Origin: an uncultured Pseudomonadota bacterium
Lineage (GTDB): Bacteria; Pseudomonadota; Gammaproteobacteria; Burkholderiales; JALYOK01
Direction: 5' to 3'
Assembly: GCA_902826775.1 (NCBI GenBank)
Contig: CADEHE010000004.1
Span: 230,927-294,926, forward strand
DNA: 64,000 nt
Positions 54,576 through 63,900 of this stretch are shown piece after piece. Within the stretch, counting starts at the first letter, position 1. Each line of letters begins with the position of its first letter. A program made the translations under genes and the position numbers. The notes beneath the pieces were generated by a model. It did not search any database. It was not told the DNA's origin and saw only the letters and a program-made list of their open reading frames with translations.

Positions 54576-55337
54576 ATGTTCGTCGACTCGCATTGTCACC
54601 TGGATTTCCCTGAGCTCTCGGCGCAGCTCGACGAACTGCTGGCGAACATGGCGGCGAATCAAGTCACGCATGCCATGTGCATTAGCGTCAACCAAACCGA
54701 TTGGCCGCGGGTCATGGCCACTGCCGAGCCGCACGCCAATTTGTACGCGACGGTCGGCGTGCATCCGGACTACCCGGACGAGCGAGTGGATGAGGCATTC
54801 TTGCTGGAAGGCGCGGAACGCAAAAAAGTGCTCGGCATTGGTGAGACGGGTCTCGACTATTATCGTTTGAGCGGTGACCTGGAATGGCAGCGCGAGCGTT
54901 TTCGCATTCACATCCGTGCAGCCCGCGCTTGCCGCAAACCGCTCGTCATTCATACCCGCGCCGCTGCGGCGGATACGCTGCGCATCATGCGGGAAGAAAG
55001 CGCAGGGGAGGCAGGTGGAGTGATGCATTGCTTCACCGAAACCTGGGACGTGGCGCAGGCGGCTATCGAGATGGGTTTCTATATCTCCTTTTCCGGCATC
55101 GTTTCCTTCAAGAACGCCCATGACTTGCGTGCTGTCGCCAAACGAGTGCCGCTTGATAGAATGCTAATTGAGACCGACTCGCCCTACCTCGCGCCGGTGC
55201 CGTTTCGCGGCAAGACCAACCAGCCGGCGTATGTGAAGCACGTGGCAGAAGCGTTGGCGCAAATCAGGGAAGTGCCGGTCGAGCAGATAGCGCGAGCTAG
55301 CACGCAGAATTTTTTCGAGTTGTTTCGGCCGTCTTAA
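54576..55337 (+). CDS. TatD family metal-dependent hydrolase
   Basis: TatD-type enzymes are metal-dependent DNases/hydrolases with a TIM-barrel. The 253-residue protein shows the metal ligands in FVDSHCHLDFPE, GIGETGLDYYR, IHTRAA, VMHCFTETWD and IETDSPYLAPVPFRGK. It is the YcfH-type member normally found after holB. Confidence 0.95.
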   Translation: MFVDSHCHLDFPELSAQLDELLANMAANQVTHAMCISVNQTDWPRVMATAEPHANLYATVGVHPDYPDERVDEAFLLEGAERKKVLGIGETGLDYYRLSGDLEWQRERFRIHIRAARACRKPLVIHTRAAAADTLRIMREESAGEAGGVMHCFTETWDVAQAAIEMGFYISFSGIVSFKNAHDLRAVAKRVPLDRMLIETDSPYLAPVPFRGKTNQPAYVKHVAEALAQIREVPVEQIARASTQNFFELFRPS

Positions 55338-55350
55338 AGGAGGCTGCATC

Positions 55351-56688
55351 ATGAATGATCGTCTGCCTAACACCGTCGTCGAGTTCGATCTGGAACATTT
55401 CTGGATGCCGTTTACGTCGAACCGCCAGTTCAAGTCGGCGCCGCGGCTGTTCGTCGGCGCCAAAGATATGCATTTCACTACTTACGACGGCCGCCAGGTG
55501 CTCGATGCGACAGCCGGTTTGTGGTGTGTAAACGCCGGGCACTGCCGCACCAAGATCGTTGAAGCGATTCGAAAACAAGCTGCGACGCTCGATTTCGGTC
55601 CGACTTTTCAGATGGGGCACCCCGGTCCATTCGAAGCGGCGACCGAGGTGGCAAGTGTGGCACCCAAAGGGATGGACCGCGTGTTCTTCGTTAACTCCGG
55701 TTCCGAAGCGGTCGATACCGCTTTGAAGATTGCGCTGGCTTATCACCGCGTGCGCGGCGAGGGCCACCGGCAGGTTTTCGTCGGCCGCGAGCGCGGCTAT
55801 CACGGCGTCGGATTCGGCGGCATCTCGGTGGGCGGTATGACCGCCAATCGCAAGGCATTCGGCAGCATGCTGCCGCGCGTCGATCATTTGCGTCACACCC
55901 ACGATCTGGAACGCAATGCGTTCAGCCGCGGCCAGCCGGCCTGGGGCGCCCACTTTGCGGACGAGCTCGAGACGCGCATTATTCCGCTACACGATGCTTC
56001 CAACATCGCAGCGGTTATCGTCGAGCCGATGGCCGGTTCGACCGGTGTGCTGGTGCCCCCGAAAGGCTATTTGGACCGCCTGCGCGCAATTTGCGACAAG
56101 CACGGCATTTTGTTGATTTTCGATGAGGTCATCACCGGTTTCGGCCGCGTGGGTGCGCCCTTCGCTGCGGACCGCTTCGGTGTTACGCCCGACTTGCTCA
56201 CTTTTGCGAAGGGCGTCACCAACGCCGCTGTGCCGATGGGTGGGGTGCTGGCCAAGCGCGAGATTCACGACGCCTTCAACGATGCGCCGCCGAACGCGAT
56301 CGAGTTCTACCATGGTTACACCTATTCCGGCCACGCGCTCGCCAGCGCCGCTGCAAAGGCGACTATCCAGCTCTACCGCGAAGAAGGCTTGCTGCAGCGT
56401 GGCGCGGAATTGGAGCAATACTTTGCCGACGGTGCCCACAGCCTGCGCGGGCTACCGCATGTCATCGACGTGCGCAACATCGGGTTGGTCGCGGGTATCG
56501 AATTAGAGCCGATCGTTAACCAGCCGACCGTGCGCGCTTTCAACGCCTTCTTGCGTTGCTTCGAAAAGAATCTGCTGATCCGCACCACCGGCGAAACCAT
56601 CGCCTTGTCGCCGCCGCTGATTATCGACAAGGCGCAGATCGATCAAATTTTCGGCACGCTGCGCACCGTGCTGCAAAGCCTCGATTAG
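55351..56688 (+). CDS. class III aminotransferase, beta-alanine:pyruvate type
   Basis: This PLP enzyme moves an omega- or beta-amino group, for example from beta-alanine to pyruvate. The 445-residue protein starts with the subgroup signature FDLEHFWMPFTSNRQFKSAPRL. It has the PLP-phosphate contact NSGSEAVDTALKIALAYH, the aspartate in LLIFDEVITGFGRVG, and the lysine in LLTFAKGVTNAAVPMGG. It lies 13 bases after tatD with AAAGGAGG as ribosome site, and 12 bases before an M20 deacylase. A linked deacylation-transamination pathway is a reasonable inference. Confidence 0.92.
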   Translation: MNDRLPNTVVEFDLEHFWMPFTSNRQFKSAPRLFVGAKDMHFTTYDGRQVLDATAGLWCVNAGHCRTKIVEAIRKQAATLDFGPTFQMGHPGPFEAATEVASVAPKGMDRVFFVNSGSEAVDTALKIALAYHRVRGEGHRQVFVGRERGYHGVGFGGISVGGMTANRKAFGSMLPRVDHLRHTHDLERNAFSRGQPAWGAHFADELETRIIPLHDASNIAAVIVEPMAGSTGVLVPPKGYLDRLRAICDKHGILLIFDEVITGFGRVGAPFAADRFGVTPDLLTFAKGVTNAAVPMGGVLAKREIHDAFNDAPPNAIEFYHGYTYSGHALASAAAKATIQLYREEGLLQRGAELEQYFADGAHSLRGLPHVIDVRNIGLVAGIELEPIVNQPTVRAFNAFLRCFEKNLLIRTTGETIALSPPLIIDKAQIDQIFGTLRTVLQSLD

Positions 56689-56700
56689 CACCCTGCCACG

Positions 56701-57993
56701 ATGCTCGACGGCAAACTCGCGGCGGCGCTGCGCGATGCGGTGGACCGCGGTTTCGATCAACAGGTCGATTTCACCGCCGAGTTGGTGAAATTCCCCAGCC
56801 TGCGCGGCGCCGAAGCGCCGGCGCAGGATTTCGTTGCCGGCGAGTTCCGCGCGCGGGGGCTGGATGTCGATCGTTGGCGCATTGAACTCGACGACATCAA
56901 GCACTTGCACGGCTTCTCGCCGGTGTGCGTCGACTACAGCAATGCGATCAATGTGGTCGGCAGCTATCGCGCAAAGAACACGATCGGGCGCTCGCTCATT
57001 CTGAACGGGCACATCGATGTCGTGCCGGTCGGTCCGACCGATATGTGGACATCGCCGCCGTTTCAGCCGCGCATTGTCGACGGCTGGATGTATGGCCGCG
57101 GCGCCGGTGACATGAAGGCCGGCATTGCCGCGATGGTGTTTGCCCTCGATGCTATTCGCCGCGCCGGCTGGCAACCGGGTGCCGATATTCATCTGCAGTC
57201 GGTGGTGGAAGAAGAATGCACCGGCAACGGCGCGCTGGCCTGTGTGGCGCGCGGCTACCGCGCGGACGCGGCGATCATTCCCGAGCCATTCAACAACACG
57301 CTCACGCGCGCGCAAGTCGGCGTGTTGTGGCTGCAGATCACCGTGCGCGGCATGCCGGTGCATGTGTTGGAAGCGAAGGCGGGCGCCAATGCCATCGAAG
57401 CGTCCTTTGAGATCATGCAGGCGCTGCATGTTCTCGAAGAAGAATGGAACGCACAGCGCCACGAGCACGAGCATTTCGACCATCTAGAACACCCGATCAA
57501 TTTCAATGTCGGCAAGATTGCCGGCGGCGACTGGGCATCGAGCGTGCCGGCATGGTGCACCTTTGATCTGCGCGTGGGCATCTATCCCGGCCAAGATCCG
57601 GCGGCCAAGCTCGCCGAGGTAACCGAGTGCGTGATGCAAGCGGCGCAGCGCCAGCCGTTCCTGCGCAAGCATCCGCCGCAGATCGTCAATCATGGCATGC
57701 GCGCCTGGGGCTACGTACTGCCCAAGTCCGAGGCGCCGGACGCCGCCGAATCAGTGCTCCAGCGTTCGCACCGCAGCGCTTTCGACGGCGCAGCCCTGGA
57801 GGTGCAGACCAGCACAGGCGCTACCGACGCGCGTGCATTGGGTCAGGTCGGCGGCACACCGTCGCTGGTGTACGGCCCGCGCGCCGAAAGTATTCACGGC
57901 TTCGATGAACGCGTGGAGCTTGATTCCATGCGCCGCGTCACGCAAACAATCGCATTGTTCATTGCGGAATGGTGCGGTTTGGCGCCGCGCTAA
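56701..57993 (+). CDS. M20 family deacylase/peptidase (ArgE/DapE group)
   Basis: This zinc hydrolase cleaves an N-acyl amino acid or a related amide. The 430-residue protein has zinc-ligand motifs LNGHIDVVPVGP, GRGAGDMKAGIAA, SVVEEECTGNGAL and the late SIHGFDERVELDSM with its His. The dimerisation domain lies in the middle (LQITVRGMPVHVLEAKAGANAIEA). It sits between a beta-alanine-type transaminase and an M81 hydrolase; the real substrate is unknown. Confidence 0.9.
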   Translation: MLDGKLAAALRDAVDRGFDQQVDFTAELVKFPSLRGAEAPAQDFVAGEFRARGLDVDRWRIELDDIKHLHGFSPVCVDYSNAINVVGSYRAKNTIGRSLILNGHIDVVPVGPTDMWTSPPFQPRIVDGWMYGRGAGDMKAGIAAMVFALDAIRRAGWQPGADIHLQSVVEEECTGNGALACVARGYRADAAIIPEPFNNTLTRAQVGVLWLQITVRGMPVHVLEAKAGANAIEASFEIMQALHVLEEEWNAQRHEHEHFDHLEHPINFNVGKIAGGDWASSVPAWCTFDLRVGIYPGQDPAAKLAEVTECVMQAAQRQPFLRKHPPQIVNHGMRAWGYVLPKSEAPDAAESVLQRSHRSAFDGAALEVQTSTGATDARALGQVGGTPSLVYGPRAESIHGFDERVELDSMRRVTQTIALFIAEWCGLAPR

Positions 57994-58022
57994 CCGCATG
58001 CTGTCGCCCTATACTACCGATT

Positions 58023-58039
58023 GGATGCTGACAGCATCC
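58023..58039. promoter_or_regulatory. 17-bp perfect palindrome before the M81 gene
   Basis: GGATGCTG-A-CAGCATCC is symmetric at every base. It lies 44 bases before the M81 start and just after a possible -10 box (TATACT, 58010-58015). Its size and place suggest a repressor operator; alternatively it forms an 8-bp hairpin with almost no loop, which is less likely. Confidence 0.5.
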
Positions 58040-58082
58040 GCACCAGATCTTATTTAAACAAGTATCCGATAAGGAGTATGCG

Positions 58083-59579
58083 ATGCGCGCCGTGATCGCC
58101 ATGATGAATCACGAGACCAACACATTCTCGCCGGTGCCCACACCGCTGGAAGTGTTCGGCAAGCATGGCCCATACCACGGTGCCGCGGCGTATCGCGCCA
58201 TGAAAGGCACGCGTCTGCCTATGGGTGCCTACATCGACTTATGCGAGCAAGCGGGTTGGGAGATCATCACGCCGGTCGCGGCGATTGCCCCGCCCAGCGG
58301 GCCGGTCGATGCGCGCGCCTATACGCAGATTTGCGACGCGATCATCGATACCGTCAAGAATGGCTGCGACGCTTTGTTCTTAGACTTGCATGGGGCGATG
58401 GTCGTTCAGAACACTGATGACGGGGAGGGCACGCTGCTGGAGCGCATTCGGGCCGTTGCGCCCGATCTGCCTATTGCCGTCGCGCTCGATCTGCACGGCA
58501 ACATTACCGATGCGATCGTGCGCAATGCCACCGTGGTTGCCGGTTACAAAACCTATCCACATGTCGATATGTACGAGGCAGGGGATCTCGCCGGGCGCGT
58601 GCTAATGCGTGCCATGCGCGGCGAGGTGAAGCCGGTCATGGCCTGGGGCAACCGGCCGATTTTGGCGCAAACCTTGTGCATGAATACCGATGCGCAGCCG
58701 ATGAAAGGATTCATCGATTTAGCCAAGCAAGCCGAGCGCGAAGGCGCGCTCGCCGCAACCGGCTTCGGTGGTTTCCCGACGGCCGATATTCGCGATGCGG
58801 GTTTGAGCGCCATCGTCGTAGCCGACGGCGATGCGCAACAGGCGCAGCGTTGGCTGGATCGCATGCTCGACTATGCCTGGGAGCGCCGCGCGGACTTCAT
58901 CTATCACGCCGAACCGCTGGAACAATCCATCGCCCGAGCGAAAGGAATGAAACAGGGGCCGGTGCTACTGCTGGATCACTGCGACAATACGGCGTCGGGC
59001 GCGGCCGTAGATGTGATGAAGGTGTTGCGCATGGCACTGGAACAGGGCTTGAGCGATATCGCCGTGGGCCCGGTGCGCGATGCGGAATCCGTCGAGCGCA
59101 TGATTCGTGCCGGCGTTGGCCAACAAGTGAGCATCGATTTAGGCGGCAAAACGGATATGCCGGCTTTGGGTCTCAAGGGCGAACCGCTGCCGCTTACCGG
59201 CACTGTGCGCGCCATTACCGACGGCGAATACACTATCACCGGCCCACAGTTAACCGGAATGCGTGCGCACATGGGCCGCACTGCGGTGCTCGACACTGGC
59301 ACGGCCGTCGTCGTAGTCACCGAGCGCAGCCAAGAGCCATGGGACTTAGGTGTGTTCACCAGCGTCGGCATCGACCCGCGCCGCCACCATTACTTGCTGC
59401 TCAAATCACGTATGTATTACCGGCCGATTTTTTTGCCGTTCGCCAAAGCCGCGATCGAGTGCGACGGGATCGGCGTCGGCAGCTCGAACTACAAACTGTT
59501 CCCTTACAAGAAACTGCGGCGGCCGATGTATCCGCTCGATCAGAATGTGCAGCCGCAATCAAGCGCTGGAAACGGGTGA
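58083..59579 (+). CDS. M81 family metallopeptidase, microcystinase C (MlrC)-like
   Basis: MlrC-family enzymes hydrolyse small linear peptides or amides; many members have nothing to do with microcystin. The 498-residue protein has the N-terminal [54 protein letters not shown] (all with likely metal ligands) and [15 protein letters not shown], and the C-terminal domain near [18 protein letters not shown]. The ribosome site is AAGGAG. It is separated from the M20 gene by 89 bases with a palindrome. Its 3' end overlaps the convergent DUF188 gene by 21 bases. Confidence 0.92.
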   Translation: MRAVIAMMNHETNTFSPVPTPLEVFGKHGPYHGAAAYRAMKGTRLPMGAYIDLCEQAGWEIITPVAAIAPPSGPVDARAYTQICDAIIDTVKNGCDALFLDLHGAMVVQNTDDGEGTLLERIRAVAPDLPIAVALDLHGNITDAIVRNATVVAGYKTYPHVDMYEAGDLAGRVLMRAMRGEVKPVMAWGNRPILAQTLCMNTDAQPMKGFIDLAKQAEREGALAATGFGGFPTADIRDAGLSAIVVADGDAQQAQRWLDRMLDYAWERRADFIYHAEPLEQSIARAKGMKQGPVLLLDHCDNTASGAAVDVMKVLRMALEQGLSDIAVGPVRDAESVERMIRAGVGQQVSIDLGGKTDMPALGLKGEPLPLTGTVRAITDGEYTITGPQLTGMRAHMGRTAVLDTGTAVVVVTERSQEPWDLGVFTSVGIDPRRHHYLLLKSRMYYRPIFLPFAKAAIECDGIGVGSSNYKLFPYKKLRRPMYPLDQNVQPQSSAGNG

Positions 59580-60038
59580 GCTGGCGGCGTCGGCCAGCAG
59601 CTTCGCCAGTAGCCGGTCCAATTGACTGGCGAACGCGTGGCGATCGGCCTGGCCGATCGGTGCTGGCCCGCCGGTAGCGATGCCGCTATTGCGCAGTTCG
59701 CTCAAGAAATTGCGCAACGACAAGCGCTCTTCGATATTGTCCTTGCTGTAGAGCTCGCCGCGCGGGTTGAGCGCGTGGCCGCCGAGTTGCAGTACTTGGC
59801 TAGCGAGCGGAATGTCGGCAGTTATGACCAAGTCGCCGGATTGCATGCGAGCGGCGATTTCATTGTCGGCTACATCGAAACCGCCCGAGACTTGCAGTGT
59901 CTTGATATAAGGCGAAGCAGCAACGCGCAACGGTTTGTTGGCGACCAACGTCAATCGCACTCGCAGCCTGCTGGCTGCGCGAAACAAAATATCTTTAATG
60001 ACTACCGGACAAGCGTCCGCATCGACCCAAATTTGCAC
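59559..60038 (-). CDS. YaiI/YqxD family (DUF188) protein
   Basis: This is a PIN-like-fold conserved protein of unknown function. From the GTG at 60038 (GAGAGG upstream) it has 159 residues: [44 protein letters not shown] and a [22 protein letters not shown] end. All are typical. A longer frame to 60095 would add a non-family N-terminus. It is convergent with and slightly overlaps the M81 gene. Confidence 0.92.
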   Translation of the reverse strand: MQIWVDADACPVVIKDILFRAASRLRVRLTLVANKPLRVAASPYIKTLQVSGGFDVADNEIAARMQSGDLVITADIPLASQVLQLGGHALNPRGELYSKDNIEERLSLRNFLSELRNSGIATGGPAPIGQADRHAFASQLDRLLAKLLADAASSPVSSA

Positions 60039-60155
60039 AACCTCTCGCTTTCTACTCGTCAATATATGGAATACAACACCATGCGCTTGCAGCAATTAGA
60101 CGCCGCTCGCTGCCTTCGGTAGACTTAACGCCCTTTTGCAGCACGCGACAGCAGT

Positions 60156-61811
60156 ATGAACAACTTAGCAGAGCCCGCTCTCGACTCAGATTCACCCGCA
60201 GCGCCCGCCGGCGCGCCGGCGCAACGCATTGCTCGCGAAGTCGCGCGGCGCCGCACATTCGGCATTATCTCGCACCCGGACGCAGGCAAGACCACGCTTA
60301 CCGAAAAGCTTCTGCTATTTTCCGGCGCTATTCAGCTCGCCGGCACGGTGAAAGCCAAGAAGAGCGGCCGCCACGTCACCTCCGATTGGATGGAAATCGA
60401 GAAGCAGCGCGGCATTTCGGTGGCTAGTTCGGTGATGCAGTTCGAGTATCGCGATCACGTTGTCAACTTGCTCGATACCCCGGGCCACCAGGATTTCTCG
60501 GAAGATACCTACCGCGTACTTACAGCTGTGGACGCCGCCCTAATGGTGATTGACGCCGCCAAAGGTGCGGAAGCCCAAACGATCAAGCTGCTCAACGTAT
60601 GCCGCATGCGCGACACGCCGATTCTCACCTTTATGAATAAGATGGACCGCGAGACACGCGATCCAATCACGTTGCTGGATGAAGTGGAATCGGTGCTAAA
60701 GATTCAATGCGCTCCCGTGACATGGCCGATCGGCATGGGCAAGTCTTTTCGCGGCGTCTATCATTTGTTGCGCGACGAAATTTTGCTGTTTGCCGCCGGC
60801 GAGGCGCGCGCCGATCAGAGTTTTGAAGTCATCAAAGGCATCGACCATCCGCGTTTGGCGCAGATGTTTCCGCAGGAAATCGAGCAGCTCAAGGCGGAGG
60901 TGGAATTGCTGCAGGGTGCTTCGCACCCCTTCGACTTGCAAGCTTTTCTCGCTGGCACGCAGACGCCGGTGTTCTTCGGGTCGGCAATCAATAACTTTGG
61001 CGTGCGTGAAATCCTCAATGCGTTGATCGAATGGGCGCCGCCCCCGCGTCCACGGGACACGACGACGGAAGCCGTCGCGCCGACTGCGCTCGAATTTTCC
61101 GGCTTCGTATTCAAAATTCAGGCGAATATGGATCCAGCGCACCGAGATCGCATTGCCTTTCTCCGCGTTTGCTCGGGACATTTTGAGCGCGGGATGAAAA
61201 TCAAACACTTGCGGGAGAATCGTGAGATTCGAGTTTCAAACGTAGTGACTTTCATGGCGGCCAGCCGCGAGCAGGTGGAAGAAGCCTACGCAGGCGACAT
61301 CATCGGTCTGCCCAATCACGGCAATATGCAAATCGGCGACAGCTTTTCCGAAGGGCAAGTAGTGCAGTTCACCGGAATTCCCTACTTTGCACCCGATTTT
61401 TTCCGCTCAGCTAGGATTCGTAATCCTATTAAAGTCAAACAATTGCACAAAGGATTGCAGCAATTAGGTGAAGAAGGCGCCGTGCAGGTGTTCAAGCCGC
61501 TGAATGGCGGCGATTTGATCCTCGGCGCCGTGGGCGTACTGCAGTTCGAAGTCGTAGCGAGCCGGCTGGCTAACGAATACGGCGTCGATGCGGTGTTCGA
61601 GCCGACCAACATCACTTGCGCACGCTGGGTGACCTGCGATGACGCCAAAATCTTCGCGGACTTCGAGCGGTCGCTGGCGCACAATTTGGCGCACGACGCG
61701 GCGGGAAATCTCGCTTACCTGGCGCCCACGACCATCAATCTCGACCTCACGCAAGAGCGTTGGCCCAAGGTCACGTTCCACACCACGCGTGAGCACGCGG
61801 TGCGGCTCTAG
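60156..61811 (+). CDS. prfC: peptide chain release factor 3
   Basis: RF3 is the GTPase that removes RF1 and RF2 from the ribosome after termination. The 551-residue protein has G1 [13 protein letters not shown], the switch region [23 protein letters not shown]3 [15 protein letters not shown] and G4 MNKMDRE, and the RF3-specific C-terminal half ([28 protein letters not shown]). About 20 extra N-terminal residues ([20 protein letters not shown]) precede the usual start. Confidence 0.96.
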   Translation: MNNLAEPALDSDSPAAPAGAPAQRIAREVARRRTFGIISHPDAGKTTLTEKLLLFSGAIQLAGTVKAKKSGRHVTSDWMEIEKQRGISVASSVMQFEYRDHVVNLLDTPGHQDFSEDTYRVLTAVDAALMVIDAAKGAEAQTIKLLNVCRMRDTPILTFMNKMDRETRDPITLLDEVESVLKIQCAPVTWPIGMGKSFRGVYHLLRDEILLFAAGEARADQSFEVIKGIDHPRLAQMFPQEIEQLKAEVELLQGASHPFDLQAFLAGTQTPVFFGSAINNFGVREILNALIEWAPPPRPRDTTTEAVAPTALEFSGFVFKIQANMDPAHRDRIAFLRVCSGHFERGMKIKHLRENREIRVSNVVTFMAASREQVEEAYAGDIIGLPNHGNMQIGDSFSEGQVVQFTGIPYFAPDFFRSARIRNPIKVKQLHKGLQQLGEEGAVQVFKPLNGGDLILGAVGVLQFEVVASRLANEYGVDAVFEPTNITCARWVTCDDAKIFADFERSLAHNLAHDAAGNLAYLAPTTINLDLTQERWPKVTFHTTREHAVRL

Positions 61812-61823
61812 TCGCGCTATCGC

Positions 61824-62867
61824 ATGCGCATCGTCTTCAACTACGGCACGACGCAGCAGCTACGCTATCGCTGCCGCGATCTTACTTTCCAGGGCCGCAT
61901 CGAAGACGCCAGCTATCCGTTGGTGCGCGCGCAATGGCGCCTGAACGGCGGGGCATTCGAAGATTGTTACGTGGAAGCGCTCGTCGATCCCGATACCGAT
62001 TGGGTCAACGCCTACAAACCCAGCCCGGCGGAGCTGCGCTGCAAGGATCAAGGCGATTTCACCGTTGAGTTCGCCGCCCAGCACGCCGCGCTGCACGGCG
62101 GCGCCAATCAACTTGAATTCGAAGTAACAGATGCCGCAGGCAAGCAAGCGCGTGCACACATGCAGTTTTCCTGGAATCCGCAGCCCCTGCCGCTGCCGTT
62201 GGACTTGCGCGACCTGACGCGCTTCACGCACGTACAAGAGATCGGCCAAACCGTCATCGGCGCGTTCGATCTCGATGCCGCGCAAAATGTGGTTCGCTCG
62301 CGTGCGCCGGTGTATCCCGATTCGTTGCTCGTGCTGGGTTCGCCGCACGGCAGTCAAGAGGCGACGTACGCGGTGCGCTTTCTCGACTTTCGCGGTGTCA
62401 AGTGGCTGGGGCCGAGCGACTACTATGTCGGTTTCGAAGCCAAAGAGCCGCACATCGGCATCAAAACCGGTTGGTCGTGCATCGGCATGATGGCGCTGAA
62501 TCCACCGCGCGGCGGCAAGGCCGCGCCTGCCTCATCCGGTGAAGCTCGCGCGTTCATCGCTTGGGGCGATCACTCGTTGCGTAAGGAAGAGTGGGTGGTG
62601 GTGACCAATCCGCCCAAGCCCTTCGAGGTCGAACCGCGCGTTTGGTATCGAGTGCGCCATCAAGTGATCTGCACTTCCGGAAACAATCGCGTGCGCTTTC
62701 GGTTGTGGCGCGCGGGCGAGCCTGAGCCCGGCGACTGGCTCTGCGACGAAACCAACGCCCATATCGCAGCGTCGCTGCCGCGCTACCAGCAAGGTTCCTT
62801 CGCATTGTTCCAACACTCCGGCATGCCGATCGAGTGGAGCGACATCTTGGTGACTGCGCTGCAGTAG
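61824..62867 (+). CDS. conserved-looking protein of unknown function downstream of prfC
   Basis: I do not recognise this 347-residue protein. It has no signal peptide or membrane segment. The composition is that of a soluble beta-rich protein: an N-terminal part (QLRYRCRDLTFQGRIEDASYPLVRAQWRLNGGAF) ending FEVTDAAGKQARAHMQFSW, like an Ig-like domain, then a lectin-like sandwich (VWYRVRHQVICTSGNNRVRFRLWRAGEPEP, SFALFQHSGMPIEWSDILV). The latter resembles glycan-binding or glycosidase-associated domains. It starts 12 bases after prfC, so it is probably co-transcribed. Confidence 0.7.
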   Translation: MRIVFNYGTTQQLRYRCRDLTFQGRIEDASYPLVRAQWRLNGGAFEDCYVEALVDPDTDWVNAYKPSPAELRCKDQGDFTVEFAAQHAALHGGANQLEFEVTDAAGKQARAHMQFSWNPQPLPLPLDLRDLTRFTHVQEIGQTVIGAFDLDAAQNVVRSRAPVYPDSLLVLGSPHGSQEATYAVRFLDFRGVKWLGPSDYYVGFEAKEPHIGIKTGWSCIGMMALNPPRGGKAAPASSGEARAFIAWGDHSLRKEEWVVVTNPPKPFEVEPRVWYRVRHQVICTSGNNRVRFRLWRAGEPEPGDWLCDETNAHIAASLPRYQQGSFALFQHSGMPIEWSDILVTALQ

Positions 62868-62975
62868 AGCATGAGCGCTATAAATCACGACGAAGAGCAG
62901 CGTAGCCCGCATTCCCGAACTAAGCGAGCCTAACCCGCCTTGCAACGCCTATGGGTTCCAATCGCGGCACCTTTT

Positions 62976-63044
62976 CGTCCTCGCGCAAGCGGGGATCTAT
63001 GCGGCGAGAGCGGAGGTATGGTTCCCGCTTAGCGCGGGAATGAC
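62976..63044. repeat. REP-like inverted pair
   Basis: The gap 62868-63092 holds no gene. GTCCTCGCGCAAGCGGGGATC at 62977-62997 is matched in inverse orientation by GTTCCCGCTTAGCGCGGGAATGAC at 63021-63044. The second arm is close to the very common TTCCCGC-GCGGGAATGAC intergenic repeat. Confidence 0.7.
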
Positions 63045-63092
63045 AAGCGCCTCGTTTTGAGCCGTCACGAGCTACGTAAACGTCAAAAACAC

Positions 63093-63299
63093 TCAATCCC
63101 AAGCTTCGAGCGCCACGGCGTCAAACTGCGGGCTGACCATGCCTTGCAGTTGGATCATGCGCTTGACTTCTTGCTCATAACCGTCGAACTCCTCGTCGTC
63201 TTCGATGAAACCGACCACTTCCTTCGCCGCATCGGGATACTGCACGCGCAGGCGAACGGGGCGATGAAAGAATCCTTTGATGGCTTGCGTGGCGTTCAT
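63093..63299 (-). CDS. small acidic protein of unknown function
   Basis: This 68-residue frame has a strong ribosome site (AAGGAGATCGCA before ATG) and protein-like content: MNATQAIKGFFHRPVRLRVQ, then the acidic VGFIEDDEEFDGYEQEVKRM, and VSPQFDAVALEAWD at the end. No family is recognised and there is no signal or membrane segment. It is transcribed away from the terminator at 63405-63431, so it must have its own promoter in 63300-63400. Confidence 0.65.
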   Translation of the reverse strand: MNATQAIKGFFHRPVRLRVQYPDAAKEVVGFIEDDEEFDGYEQEVKRMIQLQGMVSPQFDAVALEAWD

Positions 63300-63404
63300 T
63301 GCGATCTCCTTGGGTGATTGAAAAGTGCGACTGCACGATAAGCATTCTCGCTAACGGCCTTCACATGGACCTCACGCACAAGTCATATTTCAGTCACGAA
63401 CGCC

Positions 63405-63431
63405 AAAAAAACCGGCGCCGCGGGCGCCGGT
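63405..63431 (-). terminator. intrinsic terminator of the methyltransferase/gluconolactonase unit
   Basis: On the minus strand ACCGGCGCC, a 3-base loop and GGCGCCGGT form a perfect 9-bp stem followed by seven T residues. It closes the minus-strand unit that enters from the right edge of the window. Confidence 0.9.
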
Positions 63432-63481
63432 AGCAAGCCTCTGTGGAGTAGAGGAGGAGGAGAGCGAAAAGAGCGGTACGG

Positions 63482-63877
63482 TTAGATCGACACGGTTTTG
63501 CGGCGCTCGGCGAACCAGCGCGGCGCTCCGCTCGGATGCACAAGATGGCATCAGCCGGTGCCGGTATGCGCGCGTCTTGTGCCGCCGCTTGGACGAAGGT
63601 GATGCTGCCGAAACCGCCCGCCGCGGCGCGGTCGCGCGCGACTCGCATCATGTGCGGGCTTGGTTCGATGGCGATGTTGCGTCCGCTGGGCCCGATGCGC
63701 GCTTCCATCTGCGCAAAGCTCAAGCCGGTGCCTGAGCACGCATCGATTACCACGGCGCTGCGGCGCAGATTGAGCGCGGCGATGGTGCGTGCGCGTCTCG
63801 GTTCCATGCGCTGGCACGAGGCATCGCACTCGCCGGCCAGTTCGGCGTAGCGTAGCAAGTGCGGTATTCGCTGCCAT
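63482..63877 (-). pseudogene. decayed class I SAM-dependent methyltransferase
   Basis: The central part reads as a methyltransferase N-terminal domain (LLRYAELAGECDASCQRMEPRRARTIA, then VVIDACSGTGLSFAQMEARIGPSGRNIAIEPSPHMM). The only good start, ATG at 63877 with AGGAG upstream, is in a different frame from this part. At the 3' end the domain stops abruptly after DAILCI, and a new frame carries a natural-looking end (SGAPRWFAERRKTVSI, stop at 63482-63484). Two frame breaks and loss of the second half of the domain point to a pseudogene. Sequencing error could explain one break but not the missing half. Confidence 0.65.
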
Positions 63878-63900
63878 GCTTAGGTTCTCCTGATACGAGG

